Assembly: GCF_000423465.1 (NCBI RefSeq)
Contig: NZ_KE384021.1
Location: 155,290-219,289, forward strand
DNA length: 64,000 nucleotides
Direction of reading: 5' to 3'
DNA from: Propionicicella superfundia DSM 22317
GTDB lineage: Bacteria; Actinomycetota; Actinomycetes; Propionibacteriales; Propionibacteriaceae
Position 1 is the stretch's first letter; each line of letters begins with the position of its first letter. A program made the translations under genes and the position numbers. Shown here in pieces: positions 10,234 to 18,539 of the stretch. The notes beneath the pieces are model-generated. The model saw only the letters and a program-made list of their open reading frames with translations, was not told the origin of the DNA and did no database searches.

Positions 10234-11367
10234 ATGACCCAGTGGTTCACCGAGTCGTTCCGGAGCGAGTTCGAGAAGCAGGCCAGTCAGCTCGGCCGCT
10301 TCAACCTGGCGCTCTTCGGCAAGACGGGCGTCGGCAAGTCCACGCTCGTCAACGCGGTGTTCGGCGCCGATGTGGCCGCGACCGGGGTCGGGGCGCCGGT
10401 GACGCTGACCAGCCACCTGTATCTGGACACGCGGGGCACGCTCGGTCTGGTCGACACACGCGGGCTGGAGATCGGCAAGGACGACAAGGAGCTCGTCGCC
10501 GAGCTGACCAAGGTCGTCAGGGACATGCGCAAGCAGCGGCTGGAGGATCAGATCCACGTCGCCTGGTACTGCGTGCGCGGGCTGGACCGCCGGTTCGAGG
10601 ACGCCGAGGCGGCCTTCATCCGCAAGCTCGACGAGCTGGGCATCCCCGTCATCCTCGTCATGACGCAGGTGCCGATGCGGGACGGGTTGTTCCATCCCGA
10701 TGCGCTGGAGCTGGCGCGCCAGATCGAGCAGCGGAACCTGCCGATCGTGGAGAACCGGGTGTTCATGACGTTCGCACGGAGGGACCAGTTCACCGGTCAG
10801 TCGCCGTACGGCTTGATGGAGCTGTTGCGCGCGACCTTTCTCGTTGCGCCGGACGCCGTCCACGGAGCCCTCGCCGCGGCGCAGACGATCGACATGGCCG
10901 CCAAGGCCCGGGCAGCGCGGGCGCACATCGGGGCGACGGTAGCCGGCGCGGGGGCGGCCGCGGCCTCGCCGATCCCGTTCTCGGCCGCGGCGATCCTCGT
11001 CCCGCTGCAGTTGGCGATGATGGGACGCATCGCGCAGCTCTACAACATCAAGTTCGAGAAGGCGGCCCTGCTGGCGATCGCGTCGACGTCGGCGGCGACG
11101 TCCCTCGGACGCACCACCGTGGCGAACCTCGTCAAGCTCGTTCCGGGCGCGGGGACGGTCGCGGGCGGGGTCATCAACGCCGGGGTGGCGAGCACCTTCA
11201 CCTATGCGATGGGCGAGGCGTGGCTGGCGGTCTGCCAGCGGGCGAGCGGCGGCAAGCTGCCGATGGTCAACGGGGTCGTCGACTCGAAGGCGGTGCGTGA
11301 CCTGTTCATGACGGAGTTCGGCAAGCGGCTGCCGTCCATCAAGCGTCCCGAGGACGCCCCGCGCTGA
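10234..11367 (+). CDS. GTPase with C-terminal DUF697-like membrane domain
   Basis: A 377-aa protein with an N-terminal TrmE/Era-like GTPase domain: GKTGVGKST Walker A at about residues 23-31, DTRG as G3 and MTQV in the G4 position. A C-terminal hydrophobic, Ala/Gly-rich region (AAAASPIPFSAAAILVP onward) fits DUF697/YcjF-type domains. The ATG at 10234 is chosen because TACCCT ends six bases before it, a typical leaderless -10 arrangement. An upstream in-frame start at 10210 would lie within that promoter. Function is unknown; the family is usually linked to membrane or stress processes. Confidence 0.82.
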   Translation: MTQWFTESFRSEFEKQASQLGRFNLALFGKTGVGKSTLVNAVFGADVAATGVGAPVTLTSHLYLDTRGTLGLVDTRGLEIGKDDKELVAELTKVVRDMRKQRLEDQIHVAWYCVRGLDRRFEDAEAAFIRKLDELGIPVILVMTQVPMRDGLFHPDALELARQIEQRNLPIVENRVFMTFARRDQFTGQSPYGLMELLRATFLVAPDAVHGALAAAQTIDMAAKARAARAHIGATVAGAGAAAASPIPFSAAAILVPLQLAMMGRIAQLYNIKFEKAALLAIASTSAATSLGRTTVANLVKLVPGAGTVAGGVINAGVASTFTYAMGEAWLAVCQRASGGKLPMVNGVVDSKAVRDLFMTEFGKRLPSIKRPEDAPR

Positions 11368-11373
11368 CCCCGC

Positions 11374-11441
11374 GCTCGCCGAGCGCTCCAGAACTGGCGG
11401 TTTCGGCCGGATTTCCGGCAGTTCGGGAGCGTTCGGCGAGC
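11374..11441. repeat. 27-bp imperfect inverted repeat
   Basis: The arms at 11374-11400 and 11415-11441 match at 24 of 27 positions (core GCTCGCCGA and CGCTCC) around a loop of about 14 bases. It sits seven bases after the GTPase stop. It could be a terminator or a dispersed palindromic element. No T-run follows. Confidence 0.6.
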
Positions 11442-11540
11442 CGCCTCGGCCGCGAGGGCCCGTTCCCCTCGCGTGCCCGGTCCCCTTACACTGCGAGGCG
11501 AGCGGGCCGGCGATGGGCTCGCCCGGCACCGGGAGACTCC

Positions 11541-12164
11541 ATGTCCGACACCAGCGAACTTCTCGACCTCATCCCGATCTCGCAGATCGCCGACCGACTC
11601 GGGGTGGACGCCGCGACGGCCGAGGCCGGCGTCGCCGCCGCCCTCCCCACCCTGCTCGGAGGGATGCAGGCGAACGCCCAGGATCCGGCCGGGGCCGCGT
11701 CCCTCGTGTCGGCGCTGGAGACCAAGGACTCCTCGCTCGTCGACGGCGGCGTCGACCTGGCCGCCGTGGACACGGCCGACGGCGAGAAGATCGTGCGGCA
11801 CGTCTTCGGCGACAACAAGGACCAGGTCATCGCGACGCTCGGCTCGGCGCCGGGCACGCAGAGCAGCGACCTGGTCGCCAAGCTGCTTCCGATCCTCGCT
11901 CCGATCGTCCTCAGCTACCTGGCCGGCAAGTTCCTCAACCAGGGCGGCGCAGCGCAGGCACAGACCACGGCGCAGGGCTCCGGCGGGATCGGCGACCTGC
12001 TGGGCGGGATCCTCGGCGGACTCGGCGGATCGTCGTCGGCCTCGACCGGCGGCGGGCTCGGCGGCCTGTTGGGCGGGCTGCTCGGCGGCGGAGCGAGTTC
12101 GGGTTCGGGATCCGATCCCCTCGGCGACCTGCTCGGCGGATTGCTGGGCGGCGGCACGCGCTGA
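11541..12164 (+). CDS. DUF937 family protein
   Basis: A 207-aa protein whose first about 140 residues fit DUF937/YidB: helical, SDTSELLDLIPISQIADRLG then AALPTLLGGMQ and LLPILAPIVLSYLAGK. The last about 70 residues are a low-complexity Gly/Leu/Ser tail made of repeated GGLLGGLLGGG units. The ATG has GGGAG nine bases upstream, and a TACACT box lies further upstream. Function of the family is unknown. Confidence 0.85.
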   Translation: MSDTSELLDLIPISQIADRLGVDAATAEAGVAAALPTLLGGMQANAQDPAGAASLVSALETKDSSLVDGGVDLAAVDTADGEKIVRHVFGDNKDQVIATLGSAPGTQSSDLVAKLLPILAPIVLSYLAGKFLNQGGAAQAQTTAQGSGGIGDLLGGILGGLGGSSSASTGGGLGGLLGGLLGGGASSGSGSDPLGDLLGGLLGGGTR

Positions 12165-12180
12165 CGAGGGCCCGGGTCGG

Positions 12181-12918
12181 TCACCCGCGGAGCCGGTGCG
12201 CGGCGAACGTCACCGCGTGCGGGACGCCCGCCGGCTCACCCTGCGCCGCGAGCGCGCCGGGAATGACCTCGGCCGGAGCGGGATGCCACGGCAGGTCGGC
12301 GAGATAGGCCGCATGGGCGGAGAGCGAGGCGACCGCCTTGTCCACCGCCTCGGGGGACACCTCCAGGAAGTGGGTCGGCCGCGTCGCGTACAGCAGCAGC
12401 CACGAGACGCCCCAGGGTGGAAGATCCTCCTCGCGGGCCAGGCCGGGGAACACCCAGCGGTTGTCGGCGTCGCGGACGGCGTCGATCGTCGCCAGGCCCG
12501 CCGCGCGATGGTCGGCGTGGTCGAGGCCCCATTCCACGAACACCTGCCCCGCGCCGCACACCACCGCGTCGGGACGGAACGTCCGGATCTCGCGGGCGAT
12601 GGCGCGCCGCAGGTCGAGCCCGTATTCGAGCGTGCCGTCGGGGAAGCCGAGGATCGTGAGCCGCTCGACCCCCACCACCTCGCAGGCGGCGCGCTGCTCA
12701 CGCGCCCGCAGGGGGCCCGCCGCCTCGGGGGCCCGCTGCATCCCCGCCTCGCCGGCGGTGAGGAGAAGATAGGCGACCTCGACGCCGCGCATCGTCCACA
12801 TGGACACGGCGGCGGAGAGCCCGTACTCGACGTCGTCGGGATGCGCGACGACGACCAGCACCCGCGAGAACGCGGCGTCGTCGAGCGGCTGGAGGACCGC
12901 CCCGGGAGTCTGCGTCAT
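12181..12918 (-). CDS. PIG-L family deacetylase (LmbE-like)
   Basis: A 245-aa zinc-dependent N-acetyl-sugar deacetylase family member. The metal-binding AHPDDVEYG motif lies near residue 25 and DHADHRAAG near residue 130, matching the AHPDD and HxxH pattern. Relatives include MshB and Mca of mycothiol metabolism, but the short length and lack of neighbours prevent a specific assignment. The ATG at 12916-12918 lies six bases after a TACCCT box. A second, identical box and ATG lie 24 bases upstream in frame (start 12942, MTATYPSR extension), so two starts are possible. Confidence 0.85.
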   Translation of the reverse strand: MTQTPGAVLQPLDDAAFSRVLVVVAHPDDVEYGLSAAVSMWTMRGVEVAYLLLTAGEAGMQRAPEAAGPLRAREQRAACEVVGVERLTILGFPDGTLEYGLDLRRAIAREIRTFRPDAVVCGAGQVFVEWGLDHADHRAAGLATIDAVRDADNRWVFPGLAREEDLPPWGVSWLLLYATRPTHFLEVSPEAVDKAVASLSAHAAYLADLPWHPAPAEVIPGALAAQGEPAGVPHAVTFAAHRLRG

Positions 12919-12961
12919 GCGGGAAGGGTAGGTCGCCGTCATGCGGGAAGGGTAGGTCGCC
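12914..12961 (-). repeat. Tandem 24-bp duplication carrying leaderless promoter and start codon
   Basis: Two perfect 24-bp copies, 12914-12937 and 12938-12961. On the minus strand each contains TACCCT, six bases, then ATG. The duplication is in frame, so the upstream copy adds eight codons to the deacetylase gene. Confidence 0.85.
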
Positions 12962-13091
12962 GCCGGACCGCGGTCCACCCGTCGACGACCGGAGGACGGT
13001 CGGCGCCGGGCCGCGTCCGGACCGGTGGGAGGATGGAGCGACGCGGCCCCATCGTCGGGGCCGGACGTGTCTGCATCCCAAGGAGTCGCCC

Positions 13092-14291
13092 ATGAGCTAC
13101 GACGTCGCCACGCTGCGCGCCCACTTCCCCTCGTTGACGTCGGGGATCGCTCACTTCGACGGCCCGGGCGGGACGCAGACGCCGCGGGAGGTCGGGGCGG
13201 CCGTGGCCGCGACGCTGACCGGCCCGCTGTCGAACCGCGGGACCGGCGGGCTCTCCGAACGGAACGCCGATGCGGCCGTGGCCGCGTTCCGGGCCGCCTA
13301 CGCCGACTTCCTCGGCGTCCCGGCCGAGGGCGTCGTCCACGGCCGGAGCGCGACGGCGCTGACCTACGACGTCTCGCGCGCGCTCGCGAAGCGCTGGGCA
13401 CCCGGCGACGAGATCGTGGTCTCGCGGCTCGACCACGACGCGAACGTCCGCCCGTGGACGCAGGCCGCGGAGGCCGTCGGCGCGACCGTGCGGTGGATCG
13501 ACTTCGATCCCGCCACGTCCGAGGTGGACCCGGCGAGTGTGGCCGCCGCGATCACGCCGCGGACGAGGCTCGTCGCGGTCACCGCGGCGTCGAACCTCCT
13601 GGGGACGAAGCCGCCGGTGCGCGCCATCGCCGACGCCGCGCACGCGGTGGGGGCGCTCGTGTACGTCGACGGCGTTCACTACGCCGCCCACGAGTTCGTG
13701 GACGTCCCGGCGCTCGGCGCCGACCTGTTCGTGTGCTCTCCGTACAAGTTCCTCGGGCCGCACTGCGGCGTGCTGGGCGCCGCGCCCGCGGTGCTGGAGG
13801 AGATCCGGCCCGACAAGCTGCTGCCGTCGACCGACGCCGTGCCCGAGCGGTTCGAGTTCGGGACGCTGCCGTACGAGATCCTCGCCGGCGCGACCGCCGC
13901 GGTGGACTTCCTCGCCGGGATCGCACCGGGCGGGGCGACCTCGCGACGGGACCGGCTGGCCACGGCCTTCGCGGCGATCGACGTCCACGAGACCCGGCTG
14001 CGGGCGGTGCTGGAGGGCGGTCTCGCCGCCCTCCCGGTCGTCGTGCATTCGCGGGCCGCCGAGCGCACCCCGACCCTGTTGCTCAGCCTTCCCGGGCGAC
14101 GCGCCTGGGACGCCTACGTCTTCCTGGCCGGCCGCGAGATCCTCGCTCCGGCGGGATCGTTCTACGCGTACGAGCCGTTCCGGCGGCTGGCGCTGGACGA
14201 CCCTCACGGATTGCGCCTCGGCCTGGCGCCCTACACCGACGAGTCCGACGTCGAGCGGGTGCTGACGGGACTGCGGGACTTCTTCTCCTGA
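13092..14291 (+). CDS. Cysteine desulfurase-like protein (class V aminotransferase fold)
   Basis: A 399-aa PLP enzyme matching the VC1184/TIGR01976-type subgroup of cysteine desulfurase-like proteins. Visible marks are HFDGPGGTQTP at the N-terminus, SRLDHDANVRPW, VDGVHYAAH with the PLP-contacting Asp and His, and the Schiff-base Lys in SPYKFLGPH near residue 219. AAGGAG precedes the ATG. No Fe-S scaffold genes are nearby, so it may act on another amino acid or selenocysteine. The substrate is unknown. Confidence 0.88.
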   Translation: MSYDVATLRAHFPSLTSGIAHFDGPGGTQTPREVGAAVAATLTGPLSNRGTGGLSERNADAAVAAFRAAYADFLGVPAEGVVHGRSATALTYDVSRALAKRWAPGDEIVVSRLDHDANVRPWTQAAEAVGATVRWIDFDPATSEVDPASVAAAITPRTRLVAVTAASNLLGTKPPVRAIADAAHAVGALVYVDGVHYAAHEFVDVPALGADLFVCSPYKFLGPHCGVLGAAPAVLEEIRPDKLLPSTDAVPERFEFGTLPYEILAGATAAVDFLAGIAPGGATSRRDRLATAFAAIDVHETRLRAVLEGGLAALPVVVHSRAAERTPTLLLSLPGRRAWDAYVFLAGREILAPAGSFYAYEPFRRLALDDPHGLRLGLAPYTDESDVERVLTGLRDFFS

Positions 14292-14308
14292 GGCCCGGCC
14301 CCACGACC

Positions 14309-15172
14309 TCAGCCCGCTCGGGGCGAGGACCGGGGGCACGCCACCTGCGTGACCGTCCCGTCGCGCGCGACCAGGATGCCGGCGTGGTCCGGAATCGTCG
14401 CCAGCCAGGGCAACGCCCGATCGCCCTTCACGAACGCGGCCGTGGCATACACGTCGGCCCAGGTGAGGTCGGGCCCGATGACGGTCGCCGACAGCATGGC
14501 GGTCGCCGGCCGGCCGGTCGCCGGGTCCACGATGTGCTCGCCCCGCGCCGCCGTGCCCGATGTGGCCACCGCCCCGGTCCGCAGCCGGAAGGCGCGCAGC
14601 GTCCTGTCGGGATCGCGGGGGTCCTCGACCGCGATCACCCAGTCGGGAGTGTCGACGCGGGACGAGACCACGGCGATGTCCCCGCCGGCGCAGATCAGGA
14701 CGTCATGGGCCCCCAGAGGGCGCAGACCCGCGTCCAGCGCGGTGAGGGCGTGGGCGACCGACCAGCCCTTGACCAGGCCGGTCGGATCGAACACGGACGA
14801 TCCCGCGCCGCCCGGACCGGCGGGCAGCCAGGCACGGAACGCGCCCTCGGTCCTGCGCTCGGCCTCGCGGCACAGGGCGGCCACGTGTCGGATGCGGGGA
14901 TGTGCGTCGGCCAGCCGGTCGCGTCCATCGCGGATCCTGGCCACAGGGCTGTCCGGCAGCCAGGTGCTGAACATCGCGTCGTCGGCCCGCAGGGCGTCGA
15001 ACGCGATGCCGGCCGCCAGGGCCGCCGCCTCGTCCCGCGCCGCGGGACCGCGGACGTGCACGCTGATGGGAATCCCCATGATCTGCTGGACGAAGGACCG
15101 GCGGGGGACGTCCGCGTCACCGTCCACGAGGCGCGGGCGTCCCCCGTCCCATCCCCCGTCCCCCCGGCTCAC
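14309..15172 (-). CDS. apbE: FAD:protein FMN transferase
   Basis: A 287-aa ApbE-family enzyme that covalently attaches FMN to a Thr of partner proteins. Motifs: FVQQIMGIPISVHV near the N-terminus, SSVFDPTGLVKGW, ICAGGDIAV, GEHIVDPATG and the metal-binding ADVYATAAF. No signal peptide or lipobox is evident, which suggests cytoplasmic action or a mis-set start. The GTG start overlaps the stop of the FMN-binding protein gene (GTGA), showing coupling. The immediate upstream gene carries the expected flavinylation motif. Confidence 0.92.
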   Translation of the reverse strand: MSRGDGGWDGGRPRLVDGDADVPRRSFVQQIMGIPISVHVRGPAARDEAAALAAGIAFDALRADDAMFSTWLPDSPVARIRDGRDRLADAHPRIRHVAALCREAERRTEGAFRAWLPAGPGGAGSSVFDPTGLVKGWSVAHALTALDAGLRPLGAHDVLICAGGDIAVVSSRVDTPDWVIAVEDPRDPDRTLRAFRLRTGAVATSGTAARGEHIVDPATGRPATAMLSATVIGPDLTWADVYATAAFVKGDRALPWLATIPDHAGILVARDGTVTQVACPRSSPRAG

Positions 15173-15675
15173 AGGTGCGCCTGGTCGAGAGCCGACTGCA
15201 GCGACCGGATGTAGGCGTCGCTGGTGATCGTCGCCCCCGAGACGGCGTCGATCCCGGCGCTCTGGGCGGCGACCGCCTCGGAGTTCAGGATCGGGATCGC
15301 GTAGGCGTTGATCTGCTGATCGTGATGATCCTGGTTCGGATACTCGACGGCCTCGGCGGCGGTGATCTCCCCGTTCTCGACGGTGATCCGCACCTGCACG
15401 TCGCCGTAGGGGGTCGAGGCCGCGTCGCCGGTGAAGGTGCCCGATGTCGCGGACGTTCCCTGCGAACCGGTGCCCGAGGCGGATGCCGAGGAGGTCGCGG
15501 TCGCCGACGGCGCGACGGATGCCGTCGCGGGCGTGTCGGCGGCCGATCCGCCGTCGGCGTCTGCCGATCCGCCGGTCGTGGTCTGCGCCGGCGTCGCATT
15601 CGTGCTGGTGTGATAGCTGAACAGCAGGACCAGTCCGCTGAGGGTGGCCATGGCGGCGGTGACGATTCTTCGCAT
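15169..15675 (-). CDS. Secreted or membrane-anchored FMN-binding domain protein
   Basis: A 168-aa protein with an N-terminal membrane segment (MRRIVTAAMATLSGLVLLF), a Ser/Thr/Ala-rich linker of about 60 residues and a C-terminal FMN_bind domain. The domain contains DAVSGATITSDAY; the Thr of SGAT is the expected ApbE flavinylation site. It lies in the operon reductase, FMN-binding protein, ApbE. It probably carries FMN outside the membrane and passes electrons from the membrane reductase; the electron acceptor is unknown. Confidence 0.9.
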   Translation of the reverse strand: MRRIVTAAMATLSGLVLLFSYHTSTNATPAQTTTGGSADADGGSAADTPATASVAPSATATSSASASGTGSQGTSATSGTFTGDAASTPYGDVQVRITVENGEITAAEAVEYPNQDHHDQQINAYAIPILNSEAVAAQSAGIDAVSGATITSDAYIRSLQSALDQAHL

Positions 15676-15713
15676 ACGGGACTCCGATTCGCGTGGTCTC
15701 AAGAGGGGACGGG

Positions 15714-17141
15714 TCACCAGGCGAAGCGTTCCTGGTGGATGTGCGCCGTGGGTACGCCGGCGGCGGCGACGGCCCGCCGCGCGGCCTCCATCCAGGCGTC
15801 CGCGCCGCACAGGTAGACGTCGTGGTCGGCGATGTCGGGGACGAGCCGACGCAGCCCGTCGACCTCCGACAGCCCGGCCGCCGATGCCGGCAGCCAGGTC
15901 GGCCGGCCGGGCAGGCGGGGGCCGACGAGGTAGAACACCCGAGCGCCGGTGCGCTGCGCGAGCGCGTCGAGTTCGTGACGGAGCACCAGATCGGCGGTCG
16001 AGCGGGCCCTGTACAGCAGGGTCACGTCGCCGGGGGCCTGCGCGAGGTCCTCCAGCAGTGCCCGGAGCGGGCTGATGCCGATGCCGGCGGCCATGAGAGT
16101 GACCTTCCGGCGCGTGCGGACACCGGCGGTGAGACGGCCGTAGGGCCCCTCGACGAGGACGCGGGTGCCGGGCTTGACCGCGGCGAGGGCGCGGCTGCCG
16201 TCGCCCAGGTCCTTCACGGTGATGCGGAGGGTGTCGCCGGTCGGGGCGGCGGACAGCGAGTACGGATGGCCCCGGGTCCACCCCGGTCCGGACAGGAAAC
16301 GCCAGGTGAGGAACTGCCCGGCGGCCACGGGCAGCCTGTCGAGCCGGCGGCCCTGCATCCAGACCGACACGACGTCGGGGGACTCGTGGACGACCGCGCT
16401 CACCCGCAGGTCGTGGACGAGGGAGCGATACACCGGCAGCCCGACGCGGAAGACGAGGAGGCATCCCGCCGCGGCCGCCCACAGCGTCCACCAGTAGACG
16501 GTGGCGATCGGATCGGCGAGGAAGTCCTGCCCCGTCCACAGTTGGTGCGGGATCGCGAGCCCGACCCCGAGGTACGCGTACAGGTGCAGCAGGTGCCACG
16601 ACTCGTAGCGCAGCCGTCGTCGGGCCGCCCGGACACTGAGGACGACGACCATCACCAGCAGCAGCGTCCCGGCCAGCGCGAGGAGCATGCCCGGCGCGTC
16701 GACGACGAGACCCCAGAACTCCCCGAAGACGTCGGTCCGGAAGGTCAGCGCGTACCCGATGACGACGAGCACCAGGTGCGCGAGCATGAGGTGGAACGAC
16801 GCGAATCCGACGAGGCGGTGGCGGCGGGCGAGGTCGTCTTGACCGTAGACACGCTCCACGACGGGGATGCGCGCCATCAGCAGCACCTGGACGAGCAGCA
16901 GGTCGGCCGCCACGAGACCGGTCAGCCGGCCCAGGCTGGTGAGGGCGCCCGCGGGCGTCCCCATCGCCTGGATGCCTCCGCCGGAGATCCACAGCGCCAC
17001 GACGACGAGCATGGTGAGCCAGGTCACCGCCCCGACCGCGTCCCGCCACCAGCGGGGCGCGCGGACCGGAGGCCGCCGCACCGGAAGGGAGGTCAATCCA
17101 TCGGTGCCGGTCGCGGCCGAGGCAGTGACTGCTGCGCTCAT
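15714..17141 (-). CDS. Ferric reductase-like membrane domain fused to ferredoxin-NADP reductase domain
   Basis: A 475-aa protein. The N-terminal half has about six membrane segments with several His (RRHRLVGFASFHLMLAHL, YESWHLLHLYAYLGVGLA) fitting a heme-binding ferric-reductase-like domain. The C-terminal half has FAD- and NAD(P)-binding motifs: GHPYSLSAAPTG, KDLGDGSRAL, VEGPYGRLT, MAAGIGISPLRALL and VYLCGADAWMEA. No 2Fe-2S domain is visible. The ATG at 17141 follows GGTGGAG very closely. As first gene of the operon with FMN-binding protein and ApbE, it likely moves electrons from NAD(P)H across the membrane to the flavinylated protein. Confidence 0.88.
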   Translation of the reverse strand: MSAAVTASAATGTDGLTSLPVRRPPVRAPRWWRDAVGAVTWLTMLVVVALWISGGGIQAMGTPAGALTSLGRLTGLVAADLLLVQVLLMARIPVVERVYGQDDLARRHRLVGFASFHLMLAHLVLVVIGYALTFRTDVFGEFWGLVVDAPGMLLALAGTLLLVMVVVLSVRAARRRLRYESWHLLHLYAYLGVGLAIPHQLWTGQDFLADPIATVYWWTLWAAAAGCLLVFRVGLPVYRSLVHDLRVSAVVHESPDVVSVWMQGRRLDRLPVAAGQFLTWRFLSGPGWTRGHPYSLSAAPTGDTLRITVKDLGDGSRALAAVKPGTRVLVEGPYGRLTAGVRTRRKVTLMAAGIGISPLRALLEDLAQAPGDVTLLYRARSTADLVLRHELDALAQRTGARVFYLVGPRLPGRPTWLPASAAGLSEVDGLRRLVPDIADHDVYLCGADAWMEAARRAVAAAGVPTAHIHQERFAW

Positions 17142-17353
17142 CTCCACCCCCTGTCTTCCCTCGGATGGCCCCCAGCGTGGGTCGCGGTGCTGTGGGGTAC
17201 GCACAGGGTCGCTGTGCGGTGACTGTGAGTCGACCGCCCCGCATCGACGGTGCGGACGACGCTCGCCGGACCACGCCGGGACGAGGGCGGGGGCGTCGCC
17301 CGGGACGCTGGACTCGCGACCGGGCGATGGGCCCGCGACGCTAGCCTGAGGCC

Positions 17354-18325
17354 GTGCATCCACCTCGCCGGCGTTCGGCCATCCTCGTGGCCGCGTCGGG
17401 TGTCCTCTTCGGCACGACGGGGACGGCGCAGGCGCTCGGCCCCGGCTCGGCCGACCCGCTGAGCGTCGGCGCGATGCGCCTCACCGCCGGCGGGGTGCTG
17501 CTGGCCGTGTTCGGGCTGGTCCGCTATGTCCGTCGCGCCGGGTGGACGTTGCCGCGTCCGACACGGGCGCTGGGCTGGGTCGTCCTCGGAGCCGCCTGCA
17601 TCCTGCTCTTCCAGGTCACCTTCTTCGCCGGGACGCGTGCCAACGGCGTCGCTGTCGGGACGGTCGTCGCGCTCGGCTCGAGCCCGTTGTTCGCGGGGCT
17701 GTTCGAGTCGCTGGTGTTCCGCCGGCTGCCCACGCGTCGCTGGCTGATCGCCACGCTGCTGGCCGTCGCCGGCATCGTGGCGGTGTCGGGTGTCGTCGGG
17801 GCCGGCCCGATCCGGCTGAACCCGTGGGGCCTGCTCGGATCGCTCGCCGCGGGTGCCGGGTACGCCGGCTACACGATCGCGGCCCGTGCCCTGCTGCAGC
17901 GAGGCTGGGACCCGGTGGACAACGCCGCGTCCATGTTCGCCGTCGGTGCGGTGCTGGGCGGGATCATCCTGCTGGGCACCGACAACGCCTGGGTCGTCGC
18001 CCCGGGCGGGTGGGCGCTCGTCGCATGGCTGGCCGTCGCCACGGTCTTCTGCTCGTACCTGCTGCTGGTGTTCGGACTTCGGGGCCTCTCGGCCGCGACC
18101 ACCACGACCGTCGCGCTCACCGAGCCGGCGACCGCGACGCTGCTCGGCGTGCTCGTGCTCGGCGAGGCGCTCGGCTGGGTGCAGGCGCTCGGGCTCGCCG
18201 GCCTCGTGGGCGGGGTGGTCGTGGCGGGCACCGGTGGCGACGCCGACCAGCGTCCGGCGCGGGTTCCGCCGGAGGGGGTGCGGCTCACGGACCAGATGGG
18301 TGCGGCTCAAGGACCCGGCGGTTGA
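17354..18325 (+). CDS. EamA/DMT family transporter
   Basis: A 323-aa membrane protein of the drug/metabolite transporter superfamily. It has two EamA repeats and about ten membrane helices, with the typical SAATTTTVALTEPATATLLGV-like end of the second repeat. The GTG start is six bases after TAGCCT, a leaderless pattern. The last about 12 codons (TDQMGAAQGPGG) are contributed by the 87-bp repeat that begins at 18289, so the C-terminus was altered by repeat insertion or expansion. Substrate unknown. Confidence 0.88.
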   Translation: MHPPRRRSAILVAASGVLFGTTGTAQALGPGSADPLSVGAMRLTAGGVLLAVFGLVRYVRRAGWTLPRPTRALGWVVLGAACILLFQVTFFAGTRANGVAVGTVVALGSSPLFAGLFESLVFRRLPTRRWLIATLLAVAGIVAVSGVVGAGPIRLNPWGLLGSLAAGAGYAGYTIAARALLQRGWDPVDNAASMFAVGAVLGGIILLGTDNAWVVAPGGWALVAWLAVATVFCSYLLLVFGLRGLSAATTTTVALTEPATATLLGVLVLGEALGWVQALGLAGLVGGVVVAGTGGDADQRPARVPPEGVRLTDQMGAAQGPGG

Positions 18326-18513
18326 GCCTGTCGAAACCATCGCACGAAATCACGAGGTCCTTTCGACAAGCTCAAGGACCAGATGGGTGCGGCTCAAGGA
18401 CCCGGCGGTTGAGCCTGTCGAAACCATCGCACGAAATCACGAGGTCCTTTCGACAAGCTCAAGGACCAGGTCGGTGCGGATCAAGGACCAGGTCGGTGCG
18501 GATCAAGGACCAG
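18289..18513. repeat. 87-bp perfect tandem repeats plus 22-bp repeats (REP-like)
   Basis: Two identical 87-bp units (18289-18375 and 18376-18462) are followed by two identical 22-bp units (18463-18484, 18485-18506) and a partial copy. Each 87-bp unit holds an inverted repeat, TTGAGCCTGTCGAAA against TTTCGACAAGCTCAA (one mismatch), separated by about 26 bases. This palindrome type is widespread in GC-rich genomes as a dispersed intergenic element. The first unit covers the end of the EamA gene. Confidence 0.92.
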
Positions 18514-18539
18514 ATGGCCCCGGCGGGCTGACGGTCGGG

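Noticed and set aside
18289-18513. CRISPR array
   Set aside because: The repeats are directly tandem without variable spacers, and the internal palindrome is of the dispersed-repeat type. No cas genes are present.
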